From contig CM072335.1 in assembly GCA_036874045.1 (NCBI GenBank), positions 10,746,001-10,810,000 of the forward strand: a stretch of DNA of 64,000 nucleotides, in the 5' to 3' direction. This stretch comes from Cymodocea nodosa. Taxonomy: Eukaryota > Streptophyta > Magnoliopsida > Alismatales > Cymodoceaceae. Shown here one piece after another: positions 23,614-34,143 of this stretch. Position 1 is the first letter of the stretch. The number at the start of each line of letters is the position of its first letter. A model generated the notes under the pieces. That model worked only from the letters and a program-made list of their open reading frames with translations. It ran no database searches and was not told where the DNA came from. The translations under genes and the position numbers were made by a program.

Positions 23614-24001
23614 TTTTGCATTATGGTAGGATGGTCTTTTGGTAAATCAAACTGTCACTAAAAGACGACCCTACTACTGATAATGGTTTCCAAAATTAAT
23701 GTCATATATTGAATGACATGATAATCGAAATGTGCCATTATAACGGTGGTTGATATCGAAAGGTTGTATTCTCTTACTAAAATTTTGTAACATCTTAACT
23801 TACAACAATCAGAGTACCATGAAATGAGAAACATTTAATATCCGTTGTGTTGCGCTGTTTTTTTAACTGAGTTGTAACCATTGCTAATGAGTTTAAATAA
23901 TTGGATCTTTATTTACAAACTTTAAATAGTCCAATTCAACTAGTTTCTAGTGTGAATTAAAATAGTTTTCTATCTTTCTGTAATGACAAATTCAAAAATG
24001 T

Positions 24002-24121
24002 GGGTGTGACCATACAAACACAAAAGCATTGGATCTCATCAGAACTACATAGTTAAATGTGTTTGGGCGAGAGTAGTACTAAGATGGGTGACCTCTTGGG
24101 ATGTCCTTATGTTGCACTACT
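24002..24121 (+). pseudogene. 5S rRNA-like pseudogene
   Basis: 120 bp. GGGTGTGACCATACAAAC, AACTACATAG and GGGATGTCCTTATG; promoter boxes otherwise at array consensus. Confidence 0.85.
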
Positions 24122-24510
24122 TTTTGCATCATTGTAGGATGGTCTATTTGTAAATTAAATTGCCACTAAGAAATGACCCTATTATTGATAACGGTTTCCT
24201 AAATTAATGTTAGATATTGAATGACATCATGATCAAAATGTGCCCTTATAACGATGGTTGATATTGAAAGGGTTGTATTCTCTTACTAAAATTTTGTAAC
24301 ATCTTAACTTACGACAATCAGAGTAGCATGAAATGAGAAACGTTTAATATCCATTGTGTCGTGTCCATTTTTTAAGAGAGTTGTAATCATTGCAAATGAG
24401 TTGAAATAATTAGATCTTTATTTACAAACTTTAAATAAACCAATTCAACTAGTTTCTAGTGTAAATTGTCATAGTTTTTGATCTTTCTATAATGACAAAT
24501 TTAAAAATGT

Positions 24511-24630
24511 GTGTGCGACCATACCAACACAAAAGCACTGGATTTCATCAGAACTTCAAAGTTAAATGCGTTTGGGCGAGAGTAGTACTAAGATGGGTGA
24601 CCTCTTGGGAAGTCCATGTGTTGCACACCT
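24511..24630 (+). pseudogene. 5S rRNA-like pseudogene, well conserved
   Basis: 120 bp and one of the closest to the array consensus. It keeps a CpG in AAATGCGTTTGGGCG near box A. Private: CCATGTGTTGCACACCT. Confidence 0.86.
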
Positions 24631-25019
24631 TTTTGCATCATGCTAGGATGGTCTTTTAGTAAACTAAACTGTCACTATGAGACAACCCTATTACTGATAA
24701 TGGTTTCCCAAATTAATGTCATATATTGAATGACATCATGATCAAAATGTGCCATTATAACGGTGGTTGATATCGAAAGGGTTGTATTCTCTTACTAAAA
24801 TTTTGTAACATCTTAACTTACAACAATCACAGTACCATGAAATGAGAAACGTTTAATATATGTTGTGTCGTGCTATTTTTTTAAGAGAGTTGTAATCATT
24901 GCAAATGAGTTGAAATAATTGGATCATTATTTACAAACTTTAAATAATCCAATGCAACTAGTTTCTATTGTGAATTACCAAAGTTTTGGATCTTTCATTG
25001 ATGACAAATTTAAAAATGT

Positions 25020-25139
25020 GGGTGCGATCATACCAACACAAAAGCATTGGATTTCATCAGAACTCCAATGTTAAATGTCTTTGAGCAAGAGTAGTACTAA
25101 GATGGGTTACCTCTTGGAAAGTCCGTGTGTTGCACTCTC
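25020..25139 (+). pseudogene. 5S rRNA-like pseudogene
   Basis: 120 bp. TTTGAGCAAGAG, GGGTTACCTCTTGGAAAG and CCGTGTG distinguish it. Confidence 0.85.
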
Positions 25140-25527
25140 TTTTTCATCATGGTAGGATGGTCTTTTTGTAAATTAAATTGTTACTAAGAGACGACCCTAT
25201 TATTGATAACAGTTTCCAAAATTAATGTCATATATTGAATGACATCATCATCAAAATGTGCCATTGTAATGGTGTTTGATTTCGAAAGGGTTGTATTCTC
25301 TTACCAAAATTTTGTAACATCTTAACTTACAACAATCAGCGTATCATGAAATGAGAAACGTTTAGCATCTGTGGTGTTGTGCAGTTTTTTCAAAGACAGT
25401 TGTAATCATTGCAAATGAGTTGAAATAATTGAATCCTAATTTACAAACATTAAATAATCCAATTTAACTAGTTTCTAGTGTGAATTACCATAGTTTTCGA
25501 TCATTCAATAATGAGATTTAAGAATTT

Positions 25528-25646
25528 GGGTGCGATCATACTAACATAAATTCACTGGATCCCATCAAAACTCCAAAGTGAAATTTGTTTGGCGAGAGTA
25601 GTACTAAGATGGGTGACCTCTTGGGAAGCCCTTTTGTTGCATTGCT
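25528..25646 (+). pseudogene. 5S rRNA-like pseudogene, 1-nt deletion
   Basis: 119 bp. It keeps GGATCCCATC exactly as in functional 5S, but has TTTGTTTGGCGAG (one G short) in box A. Confidence 0.85.
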
Positions 25647-26035
25647 TTTTGCATCATGGTAGGATGGTCTTTTTGTAAATCAAACTGTCACTAAGAGACG
25701 ACCCTAGTATTGATAATGGTTTCCAAAAATAATGTCATATATTGAATGACATCATAATTAAAATGTGCCATTATAACGGTGGTTGATATCGAAAGGGTTG
25801 TATTTTCTTTCTAAAATTTTGTAACGTCTTAACTTACAACAATCGGAGTACCATGAAATGAGAAATGTTTAATATGCGTTGGGTCGTGCTGTTTTTTTAA
25901 GAGAGTTGTAATCATTTCAAATGAGTTGAAATAATTGGCTCTTTATTTACAAACTTTAAATAATACAATTCAACTAGTTTCTAGTGTTAATTACCTTAGT
26001 TTTCGATCTTTCAGTAATGACAAATTTAAAAATGT

Positions 26036-26155
26036 GGGTGCGATGATTCCAAGACAAAAGTATTGGATGTCATCAGAACTCCAAAGTTAAATGTGTTTGG
26101 GCGAGAGTAGTACTAAGGTGGGTGACCTCTTGGGAAGTCCTAGTGTTGCTCTCCT
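26036..26155 (+). pseudogene. 5S rRNA-like pseudogene
   Basis: 120 bp. GCGATGATTCCAAGAC, GGATGTCATC and CTAAGGTGGG; shares TTGCTCTCCT with the copy at 63282. Confidence 0.85.
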
Positions 26156-26544
26156 TTTTGCATCATGGTAGGATGGTCTTTTTGTAAATCAAACTGTCAC
26201 TAAGAGACCACCCTATTATTGATAACGATTTCCAAAATTAATGTCACATACTGAATGACATCATGATAAAAATGTGCCATTGCAACGGCGTTTGATATCG
26301 ATAAGGTTGTATTCTCTTACCAAAATTTTGTAACATCTTAAATTACAATAATCACCGTACCATGAAAAGAGAAACGTTTAATATTCGTGGTGTCGTGCTA
26401 TTTCTTTAAGAGAGTTGTAATCATTGCAAATGAGTGGAAATAATTGCATCTTTATTTACAAACTTTAACTAATCCAATTCAACAAGTTTCTAGTGTGAAT
26501 TACCTTAGTTTTCGACCTTTTAGTAATGACAAATTTAAGAATGT

Positions 26545-26664
26545 GGGTGTGATCATACCAACACAAAAGCACTACATCCCATAAGAACTCCAAAGTTAAA
26601 TGTGTTTGGGCGATAGTAGAACTAAGATGGATGACCTCTTGGGAAGTCCTTGTGTTGCACTCCT
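26545..26664 (+). pseudogene. 5S rRNA-like pseudogene, 'GTAGAAC' subfamily
   Basis: 120 bp. CTACATCCCAT and GTAGAACTAAGATGGATGAC are present; start GGGTGTGATC. Confidence 0.85.
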
Positions 26665-27053
26665 TTTTGCATCATGGTAGGATGGTCTTATTGTAAATCA
26701 AACTGTCACTAAGAGTCGACCCTATTATTGATAACGGTTTCCAAAATTAATGTCATATATTGAATAAAATCTTGATCAAAATGTGCCATTCTAACGGTGT
26801 TTGATATCGAAAGGGTTGTATTCTCTTACCAAAATTTTGTAACATCTTAACTTACAACAATCAACGTACCATGAAATGAGAAACGTTTAATATTTGTGGT
26901 GTCCTGCTGTATTTTTAAGAGAGTTGTAATCATTGCAAATGAGTTGAAATAATTGCATCTTTATTTACAAACTTTAAATAATCCAATTCAACTAGTTTCT
27001 AGTGTGAATTACCTTATTTTTTGACCTTTCAGTAATGACAAATTCAAGAATGT

Positions 27054-27173
27054 GGGTGCGATCATACCAACACAAAAGCACTACATCCCATCAGAACTCC
27101 AAAGTTAAATGTGTTTGGGCGAGAGTAGAACTAAGATGGATGACCACTTGGGAAGTCCTTGTGTTGCACTCCT
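27054..27173 (+). pseudogene. 5S rRNA-like pseudogene, 'GTAGAAC' subfamily
   Basis: 120 bp. Directly follows another member of the same variant group (26545), a local one-unit duplication. GACCACTTGG is private. Confidence 0.85.
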
Positions 27174-27562
27174 TTTTCCATCATGGTAGGATGGTCTTTT
27201 TGTAAATCAAACTGTCACTAAGAGTCGACCCTGTTATTGATAACGGTTTCCAAAATTAATAGCATATATAGAATGACATCAAGATCAAAATGTGCCATTC
27301 TAACGGTGTTTGATATCGAAATGGTTGTATTCTCTTACAAAAATTTTGTAACATCTTAACATACAACAATTAGAATACCATGAAATGAGAAACCTTTAAT
27401 ATCCGTTGTGTCGTGCTGTTTTTCAAAGACAGTTGTAATCATTTCAAATGAGTTAAAATAATTGAATCCTTATTTACAAACTTTAAATAATCAAATTCAA
27501 CTAGTTTCTAGTGGTAATTACCATAGTTTTCGATCATTCAGTAATGACAAATTTAAGAATGT

Positions 27563-27682
27563 GGGTGCGATCATACCAACACAAAAGCACTAGATCCAAT
27601 CAGAACTCCAAAGTTAAATTTGTTTGTGCGAGAGTACTACTATGATAGGTAAGCTCTTGGGAAGTCCTTGTGTTGCACTCCT
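27563..27682 (+). pseudogene. 5S rRNA-like pseudogene
   Basis: 120 bp. Promoter boxes badly changed: TTTGTTTGTGCG and ACTATGATAGGTAAGCTC. Confidence 0.85.
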
Positions 27683-28068
27683 TTTTGCATCATGTTAGGA
27701 TGTTCTTCTTGTAAATCAAACTGTCACTAAGAGATGTCCTTATTATTGACAACGGTTTCCAAAATTAATGTCATGTATTGAATGACATCATGATAAAAAT
27801 GTTCCATTATAACGGTGTTTGATATCGAAAGGGTTCTTTTCTCTTATTAAAATTTTATATCTTAACTTACAACAATCAAAGTACCATGAAATGAGAAACG
27901 TTTAATATCCCTGGTGTCGTACTGTTTTTTTAAGAGAGTTGTAATCTTTGCAAATGAGTTGAAACAATTGGATCTTTATTTACAAACTTTAAATAATCCA
28001 ATTCAACTAGTTTCTAGTGTGAATTACCATAGTTTTCGATCATTCATTAATGACAAATTTAAGAATAT

Positions 28069-28175
28069 GGGTGCAATTAGACCAACACATAAGCACTGCA
28101 TCTAATGAGAACTCCCAAGTTAAAGGTGTTTGGGCAAGAGTAGTACTGAGATGGGTGACCTTTTGTTGCACAGCT
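28069..28175 (+). pseudogene. 5S rRNA-like pseudogene, 13 bp internal deletion
   Basis: About 107 bp. GGTGACC joins TTTTGTTGCAC, removing the TCTTGGGAAGTCC stretch. It keeps AAAGGTGTTTGGG like 23494. Confidence 0.83.
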
Positions 28176-28564
28176 TTTTGCATCATGGTAAGATGGTCTT
28201 TTTGTAAATCAAACTGTCACTAAGAGACGACCCTACTACTGATAATGGTTTCCAAAATTAATGTCATATATTGAATGACATCATAATCAAAATGTGCCAT
28301 TGTAACAGTGGTTGATATCGAAAGGGTTGTATTCTATTACAAAAATTTTGTAACATCTTAACTTACAACAATTAGGGTAGCATTAAATGAGAAACATTTA
28401 ATATCCGTTGTGTCGTGGTGTTTTTTTAAGAGAGTTGTAATCATTGCAAATGAGTTGAAATAATTGGATCTTTATTTACAAACTTTAAATAATCCAATTC
28501 AACTAGTTTCTAGTGTGAATTAAAATAGTTTTCTATCTTTCTGTAATGACAAATTCAAAAATGT

Positions 28565-28684
28565 GGGTGCGACCATACCAACACAAAAGCGCTGGATCTC
28601 ATCATAACTTCAAAGTTAAATGTGTTTGGGCGAGAGTAGTACTTAGATGGGTGACCTCTTGGAAAGTCCTTGTGTTGCACTGCT
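28565..28684 (+). pseudogene. 5S rRNA-like pseudogene
   Basis: 120 bp. AAAGCGCTGG, CATCATAACTTC and CTTAGATGGG are private; ends CACTGCT. Confidence 0.85.
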
Positions 28685-29072
28685 TTTTGCATCATGGTAG
28701 GATGGTCTATTTGTAAATTAAACTATCATTAAGAGTTGACCCTATTATTGATAACAGTTTTCAAAATTAATGTCATATATTGAATGACATCATAATCAAA
28801 ATGTGCCATTATAACGGTGGTTGATATTGAAAGGGTTGTATTCTCTTACTAGAATGATGTAACATCTTAACTTACAACAATCAGAGTACCATGAAATGAG
28901 AAACATTTAATATCCGTTGTCTCGTGTTGTTTTTTTAGAGAGTTGTAATCACTGCAAATGAGTTGAAATAATTGGATCTTTATTTACAATCTTTAAATAA
29001 TCCAATTCAACTAGTTTCTAGTGTGAATTATCATGGTTTTCGATCTTTCTGTAATGACAAATTTAAAAATTT

Positions 29073-29192
29073 GGGTGCGACCATACCAATACAAAAGCAC
29101 TGGATCTCATCAGAATTATAAAGTTAAATGTGTTTGGGCGAGAGTAGTACTAAGATGGGTGACCTCTTGGGAAGTCCTTGTGTTGCACTCCT
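29073..29192 (+). pseudogene. 5S rRNA-like pseudogene, well conserved
   Basis: 120 bp. From GTTTGGGCGAGAG to the 3' end it equals the array consensus; only AATTATAAAG departs upstream. Confidence 0.86.
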
Positions 29193-29581
29193 TTTTGCAT
29201 CATGGTAGGATGGTCTTTTTGTAAATCAAACTCTCACTATGAGACAACCCTATTATTGGTAATGGTTTCTAAAATTAATGTCATATATTGAATGACATCA
29301 TGATCAAAATGTGCCATTATAACGGTGGCTAATATCGAAAGAGTTGTATTCTCTTACTAAAATTTTGTAACATCTTAACTTACAACAATCACAATACCAT
29401 GAAATGAGAAACGTTTAATATCCGTCGTGTCGTGCTGTTTTTTTAAGAGAGTGGTAATCATTGCGAATGAGTTGAAATAATTGGATTTTTATTTACAAAC
29501 TTTAAATAATCCAATTCAACTAGCTTCTATTGTGAATTACCAAAGTTTTCGATCTTTTAGTAATAACAAATTTGAGAATGT

Positions 29582-29701
29582 TGGTGCGATTATACCAATA
29601 GTAAAACACCATATATCATTAGAACTTCAAAGTTAAATGTGTTTGGGCGGGAGTAGTATTAAGATGGGTGATCTCTTGGGAAATCCTTGTGTTGCACTCT
29701 T
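29582..29701 (+). pseudogene. 5S rRNA-like pseudogene, last before the retroelement complex
   Basis: 120 bp. CCAATAGTAAAACACC, ATATATCATTAG and GGGCGGGAG are private. Confidence 0.85.
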
Positions 29702-29923
29702 TTTTGCATCATGGTAGGATGGTCTTTTTGTAAATCAAATTGTCACTAAGAGACGACCCTATTATTGATAACGGTTTCCAAAATTAATGTCATATATTGA
29801 ATGATGTAGTATCGTATGGCTACACAAGAGGGGGGTGAATTGTGTATCTTTAATATTTTCTGAAATATAATTGAAACTTTAAAACTCAAAAACAAGTTGA
29901 GACATTGTTTTCATAAAATCATT

Positions 29924-29929
29924 TTTATT
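29924..29929 (-). promoter_or_regulatory. AATAAA poly(A) signal in LTR (R region)
   Basis: AATAAA on the minus strand, in CTTGAATAAAAATG, about 120 bp before the LTR end and downstream of the TATA box. The same hexamer is in the other LTR copies. Confidence 0.5.
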
Positions 29930-30363
29930 CAAGGTTTCAATTACAATATACAATTCAATTCTCCTCAGAAATTGTAGATGCAATTATATTTCGATACCAT
30001 GTATCAAATAAACAATTTCATAACTACAAACAGAGAAAACTAATTTGCGGAATTTATAACTTTTCTCCCTGTTTGAGACCTTTCTTCTTCTTCTTTTTCT
30101 TCTTCAACAATTCTTCAATGACGGATATCTTGTCTTTTCATGCTTCACCGAATTTGCTTTCTTCTGATACTTCAAATCTTCTGTGACGAAAATCTTACCG
30201 TTTTATGCTTCACTGAACTTTCTTCCACTTGAGAGATTTTTCCCGAAGAGATGTTTTTGATCCTTGAAATAGATTTTTCTTTTGGTGTGCAGGGATGGTT
30301 TGATCCTTGAAAAGATTTTTCATTTTGTGTGCAAGGATAAATTGATCAACGAGAATTCTATGC

Positions 30364-30371
30364 CTTTTATA
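30364..30371 (-). promoter_or_regulatory. TATA box of copy A 3' LTR
   Basis: TATAAAAGG on the minus strand, conserved in three LTRs. It implies a U3 of about 1 kb and an RNA start around 30340. Confidence 0.7.
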
Positions 30372-30589
30372 CTGTATCTTCATTTCATGCATATCCTTCA
30401 CGTTTAACCACTACTAGTTTTCCACTTCTCCACGTCTTTTCTTTTTCCTTCATCGAAACACACAAGTTCTAACCAACATTTATATTTTGAATTTTCTTTA
30501 ATCATCAGTCCTGGATCTCTGAAAAATTTCCTACAAAATAAACTCTCTCGTCCAAAAATTTTTCATCAATGTAATAAGAAGTCGTTACT

Positions 30590-31180
30590 TTAATGTTAAC
30601 TAAACGAGTAACACAAGTATATATATATAACTTAACGAGTTCACCATGTGCTATTTCACGTGACAAGTACTGTAGCTAACTCAACGAACTAAGTCCGTGG
30701 TGTTATGCTATCTCAACGAACCATCTCTGTTGTGTTATGATAACTCAACGAACCAGTAATAAACAAATGTTTTTATAATAAGAATTTTACCACGTGAAAA
30801 AATCACAACTTAAGTTTATAACGCTAACCTAACGCGTTGCCTTAGTGTTCAATATAGCAACTCAACGCGTTTAGTTATGTTAACTTAACGAGTTAAACAT
30901 GTGCACCTCACGTGATACAATATAACATTCGTAACTTATAATTTCACCACGTGTATAACACTAACTTAACGAGTTCGTCTCTTCTTTTACTCATGAACTT
31001 AACGAGTTATCACGTGACCTATTTTAACCTTTAAGCCTCTAACTTAACGAGTTCTCACGTGACCTCTATACAAACAAAACTCTAACTTAACGAGTTGTCT
31101 AAACGTGCATTGTTTATGATACAAAACATATAACATTAAAACATATCATGCTTTTCAATAAAAACACACGCTAACTTAAC
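30590..31180. promoter_or_regulatory. U3 motif cluster: AACTCGTTAAGTTA / TTCGTTGAGTTA and CACGTG repeats
   Basis: On the minus strand the U3 holds repeated AACTCGTTAAGTTA and GGTTCGTTGAGTTA phrases spaced irregularly by 20-80 bp, together with several CACGTG or TCACGTGA palindromes. CACGTG is the plant G-box core bound by bZIP and bHLH factors. The density suggests an enhancer-like region; the function of the AACTCGTTAAGTTA motif is unknown to me. Confidence 0.6.
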
Positions 31181-31375
31181 GTTTAGCTAAATGAGAAATT
31201 AATGCAATGAAACGACTAGTTATTAACTTCAGATCCAATACAGACAAGTATTTATATCAATAAGCTTTTTCTGTATTAATTGATGATTTTAATTTCTTTT
31301 CACAAGCAATAGTAATTGAGGAAATATGATTATTTTCATTTAGCACACATCATCAAAACAAAAATACTCAACAAT

Positions 31376-31387
31376 CTCCCCCTTTTT
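31376..31387 (-). promoter_or_regulatory. Polypurine tract (main) of copy A
   Basis: AAAAAGGGGGAG two bases before the 3' LTR start on the minus strand; it would prime plus-strand DNA synthesis. Confidence 0.85.
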
Positions 31388-31874
31388 GATGATGAGAAAA
31401 CCATATTAAATCAATTATGAAATATGTTTAACTCAACAAAGCACCTTCGTTGGGTTAACTTTTAATTCAACAAACTTGTTTGTTGACTTAAGTTCACTTA
31501 AGCTTATTTCTATTGTTTGTGTAAATTTTACCTCTCTGAACTAAAACTCTCAGATGTCAATAATTATATAAGTATCAGTTTTCTAATTATCATCTGTCAG
31601 ATTACAATAACCATTTAAATAGCATCTCCTTTTATAATATATATATACAATTAAGATCATAATCATCTTTTTATAATATTTCTCCCCCTTTTTGTCATTA
31701 ATCAAAAAGATAATTACAGAGAATATATATATATATATAAGAGATATAATTACAACAACTCTTTCTATAAACAAGAATAATAATTGAAGACATTTACAGA
31801 AAAATGTATTGTTCAATCAAATCAAACAAGTAATACAAACATTACATTTTGTATTCAGAAACAAACAAAAACTG
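31388..31874. other. Copy A noncoding region between extra ORF and PPT
   Basis: About 490 bp with a second PPT-like AAAAAGGGGGAGA at 31682-31694. A 77-codon frame (31583-31816, minus) is also open in copy B; it is hydrophobic and runs through the PPT, so I do not call it a gene. Confidence 0.6.
31682..31694 (-). promoter_or_regulatory. Additional PPT-like tract
   Basis: CAAAAAGGGGGAG on the minus strand, 300 bp upstream of the main PPT. Repeated PPTs before the 3' LTR are a known Sirevirus trait. Confidence 0.6.
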
Positions 31875-34143
31875 TTATCGACCCCTCCTAAGTATATCAC
31901 TTATAGCATTACATATTTTATCTCCTAGATGCCTAATATCATTTCTAATGTCGTTAAGCACTACATCTAAGTCAGGAGGTAGTTGGGTTTGTTGTTCTGC
32001 TTGAACTGAATAACTTTGTTGTTGTTGTTGTATATGGTCTGTATCAGGTTGTTGTTATTGTTGTCGTTGAGGTTTATGCATGGCCTGGAATTTTTTGCAA
32101 ATCTTTGACACTAAATGATCTCATGCCTTTAGTTTCAGAGGGCTAGTCAGATAAAGTCAATTGGCTTGCAAGGATTCTACATACAGCATCACCATAAAAT
32201 AACTTTGAACTCATATACTGTAGTTGAGACATAAAAACATCAAACCAATTTATTTGAATTCTATTCAGCAGGCCATAAGTTGCATATAAACAGCTTCTGC
32301 TGACTTCCAAATTGTGTTCAACTCTCTGAAATAAATTTGCATGCAATATATTTGCAATAAACCTTGCCTCTGCATTCAGATTTTCCATTAATCTCATTTC
32401 AGAATATACATCTGGAATTTTTGATAAAGACTGAATGTTCCATTCTAGTTGTCTTATTATGTCAAATTTGTTGGTAACAACAACACCTTCATTCTTTAAT
32501 CCTAAAACTTCAAAAATTAACTCAGGAGACAACATAAACTCCTGTTCATTTATTTGAGTTTTCAGAAAATTTCCATTCTTGACCAGATTGCTATAAAAAT
32601 CTGCAATAAGCTTTGTGTATTGCTTCCATTTCGTTCCTACTGGCAAGAATTTAATGAGACCTTAAAACTCAAACATATCTCTTATTTCCATCAAATTTCT
32701 GAATTTTATTGGACGAGCATGCAGAATCTGACATGTAATCAGATTATTGTATTTCTGCAATGCTTCTTCAGATCTAAAATGAATTGCATTACCTTGAATT
32801 TGTAATATTGTACACAAAGAAGGTGATACCTGAAGCCGTGATTCAAAGTTTAATTCATTTTCAGGAACCTCTTCTTCAAAATGAATGTCATGTTGTTCCT
32901 CTTCCAAAATATTATCTTGAAGCTGCTCAGGAAAGCTTGATTCTTCAGCTTCAACAGTGTTAGGAACATTGTCAATATGCTCAACATTCATTTGTTCAGT
33001 CTCTATAGAATGTTCAGAGTACAATTTTTCCTCAAGTTCTACAGTCGATGTATCTGTCTGTAATTGTTCAATTCGTTCAACAGATAATTCCATTGATTCA
33101 TGCTGTGAATTCTCAAACTCTACTTCTATATATTCCGTAGAAGGCTGGTTAACTTTTAGCTCTTCTGGAGTCTTAACATTTCCAATATCTGCTACTCTAG
33201 ACAATTCAGCCTTTGAACTCGTTACTACATCAACATTGTCAATTATATTTGCAATAACTTGTTCAATGTCAGGTGCCTGATATTCTGATTTGTCAATTTC
33301 TACATCATCAGGACTTGTACTAATAGAAAAACTTGAGCTCATATTTGACTTGGATTTCTTCTTAAGTTTTATAGCAAGGGAAAATAAAGTCTCATTATCT
33401 TCATCAGTTTTAGTGTGTTCGGAACTGATGAGTTTATCAGATGCATAATAAGGTACAATGTCTAGACATACATTGTCCTTTGGAAATAAATTTTCGTCTG
33501 ATTTTCCTTGTTCAATAGACTTTGTTTCCTTAGACATAATTTTTTTGACTTTCCTTCTTCTATAACATTTTTGTTTCTCCTTTTCAAGTATTTCTGTTTT
33601 CTTTTCAAATTGCTCCATAAAAGTTTTCTGCTTTAATTCTTCTAAGAAACTTTCTATTGCAACGGCCTTTCGAAGACTGTCAACTTTTGTTTTGTCTACA
33701 ACAATATCTGATTCTACTTGTTTTGAATATAAAGGAGTAGGGATAGCTGATTCATGCTCTTCCTCAAATGCATGTAGTCTTGTACCGTTTATAGGAGTTT
33801 GAGGAGTTCTATTTGATGAACCTACACCTTTTTCCAAATATTTTGCATACTGTTCCAAAAATGCAATCTCAGCACATTTCATTCTGTATTCTCTATCATA
33901 TTTACTTCGAATACCCATGTATGTAATACTTGCATCAGTATGTTGAAGTTCTTGTCTAACTTCATCTAATATATCCTGAGAAAAGAAGTAATCTCTATAA
34001 AGTTCTTCTAACCTTTTGTCCACTCGAAATATTTTCTTGAACCAAGTACGTGGAACTTCATCATTCTCTATTTCTTTTCCTTTTGCATCTCTTCTACAAT
34101 TGCTTTTTCCTCTGCCACGACCTTTGTAGAACTTGGAGACCAT
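31875..34143 (-). pseudogene. Extra 3' ORF of Sirevirus-like copy A (two stops)
   Basis: Starts at ATG 34143 (MVSKFYKGRGRGK), because the ATG eight codons upstream is CTG in copy B. It is open to 32662, where CAA has become TAA; it continues in frame to 32143 (TGG to TAG) and would end RRGR-stop at 31875, about 750 codons in all. The N-terminus is Arg/Lys/Gly-rich and fits RNA binding or nuclear entry. The middle is very acidic (Glu/Asp/Ser). Residues about 450-660 (FRSEEALQKYNNL, IKFLPVGTKWKQY, LIADFYSNLVKNG, LSPELIFEVLGLKNEG) resemble the 'putative plant transposon protein' domain found in plant retroelement proteins. A Gln-rich stretch follows. Position after pol is that of the env-like or accessory ORF of Sireviruses. 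No signal peptide or convincing membrane segment is seen. Role unknown. Confidence 0.7.

Larger units (their letters stand above)
23153..29804 (+). repeat. Degenerate 5S rDNA tandem array, block 2
   Basis: Continuation of the array after the PIF insertion, beginning with the second TAA target copy. Thirteen 5S-like segments follow at 508-509 bp steps, more evenly than in the left part of block 1. It ends abruptly at CATATATTGAATGA where a copia LTR starts. Confidence 0.93.
29805..31373 (-). repeat. Copy A 3' LTR (1569 bp)
   Basis: Read on the minus strand it begins TGTTGAGTATTTTTG after the PPT and ends CATACGATACTACA, with TG..CA termini. It matches 39224-40790 and the copy B LTR at 60963-62564. 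Confidence 0.9.

Noticed and set aside
1207..29224. Many 60-78 codon open frames in the array with similar proteins (..YQHKSIGSHQNS..VLHSFLHHGRMVF)
   Set aside because: They repeat because they run through the 5S-like segment in one frame; no ATG context, no conservation beyond the repeat itself.
1..29804. CRISPR-like regular repeats
   Set aside because: The repeats are about 509 bp plant 5S-type units, not short repeats with unique spacers.
30210..30401. 63-codon frame in three copia LTRs (also 39629-39820 and 61968-62159)
   Set aside because: The start lies upstream of the TATA box, so it would not be on the element's RNA; identity reflects LTR copies.
29805..31380. tRNA genes in the LTR or spacer
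   Set aside because: No cloverleaf-compatible sequence with A and B boxes was seen; only the primer site complementary to tRNA-Met.
31583..31816. 77-codon hydrophobic frame, also in copy B at 60520-60753
   Set aside because: It runs through a PPT copy and TA-rich DNA; two related copies are not enough to show coding selection.
32957..33280. Ser/Cys-rich frame opposite the extra ORF (also 59081-59404)
   Set aside because: Mirror-strand shadow of the acidic coding region.
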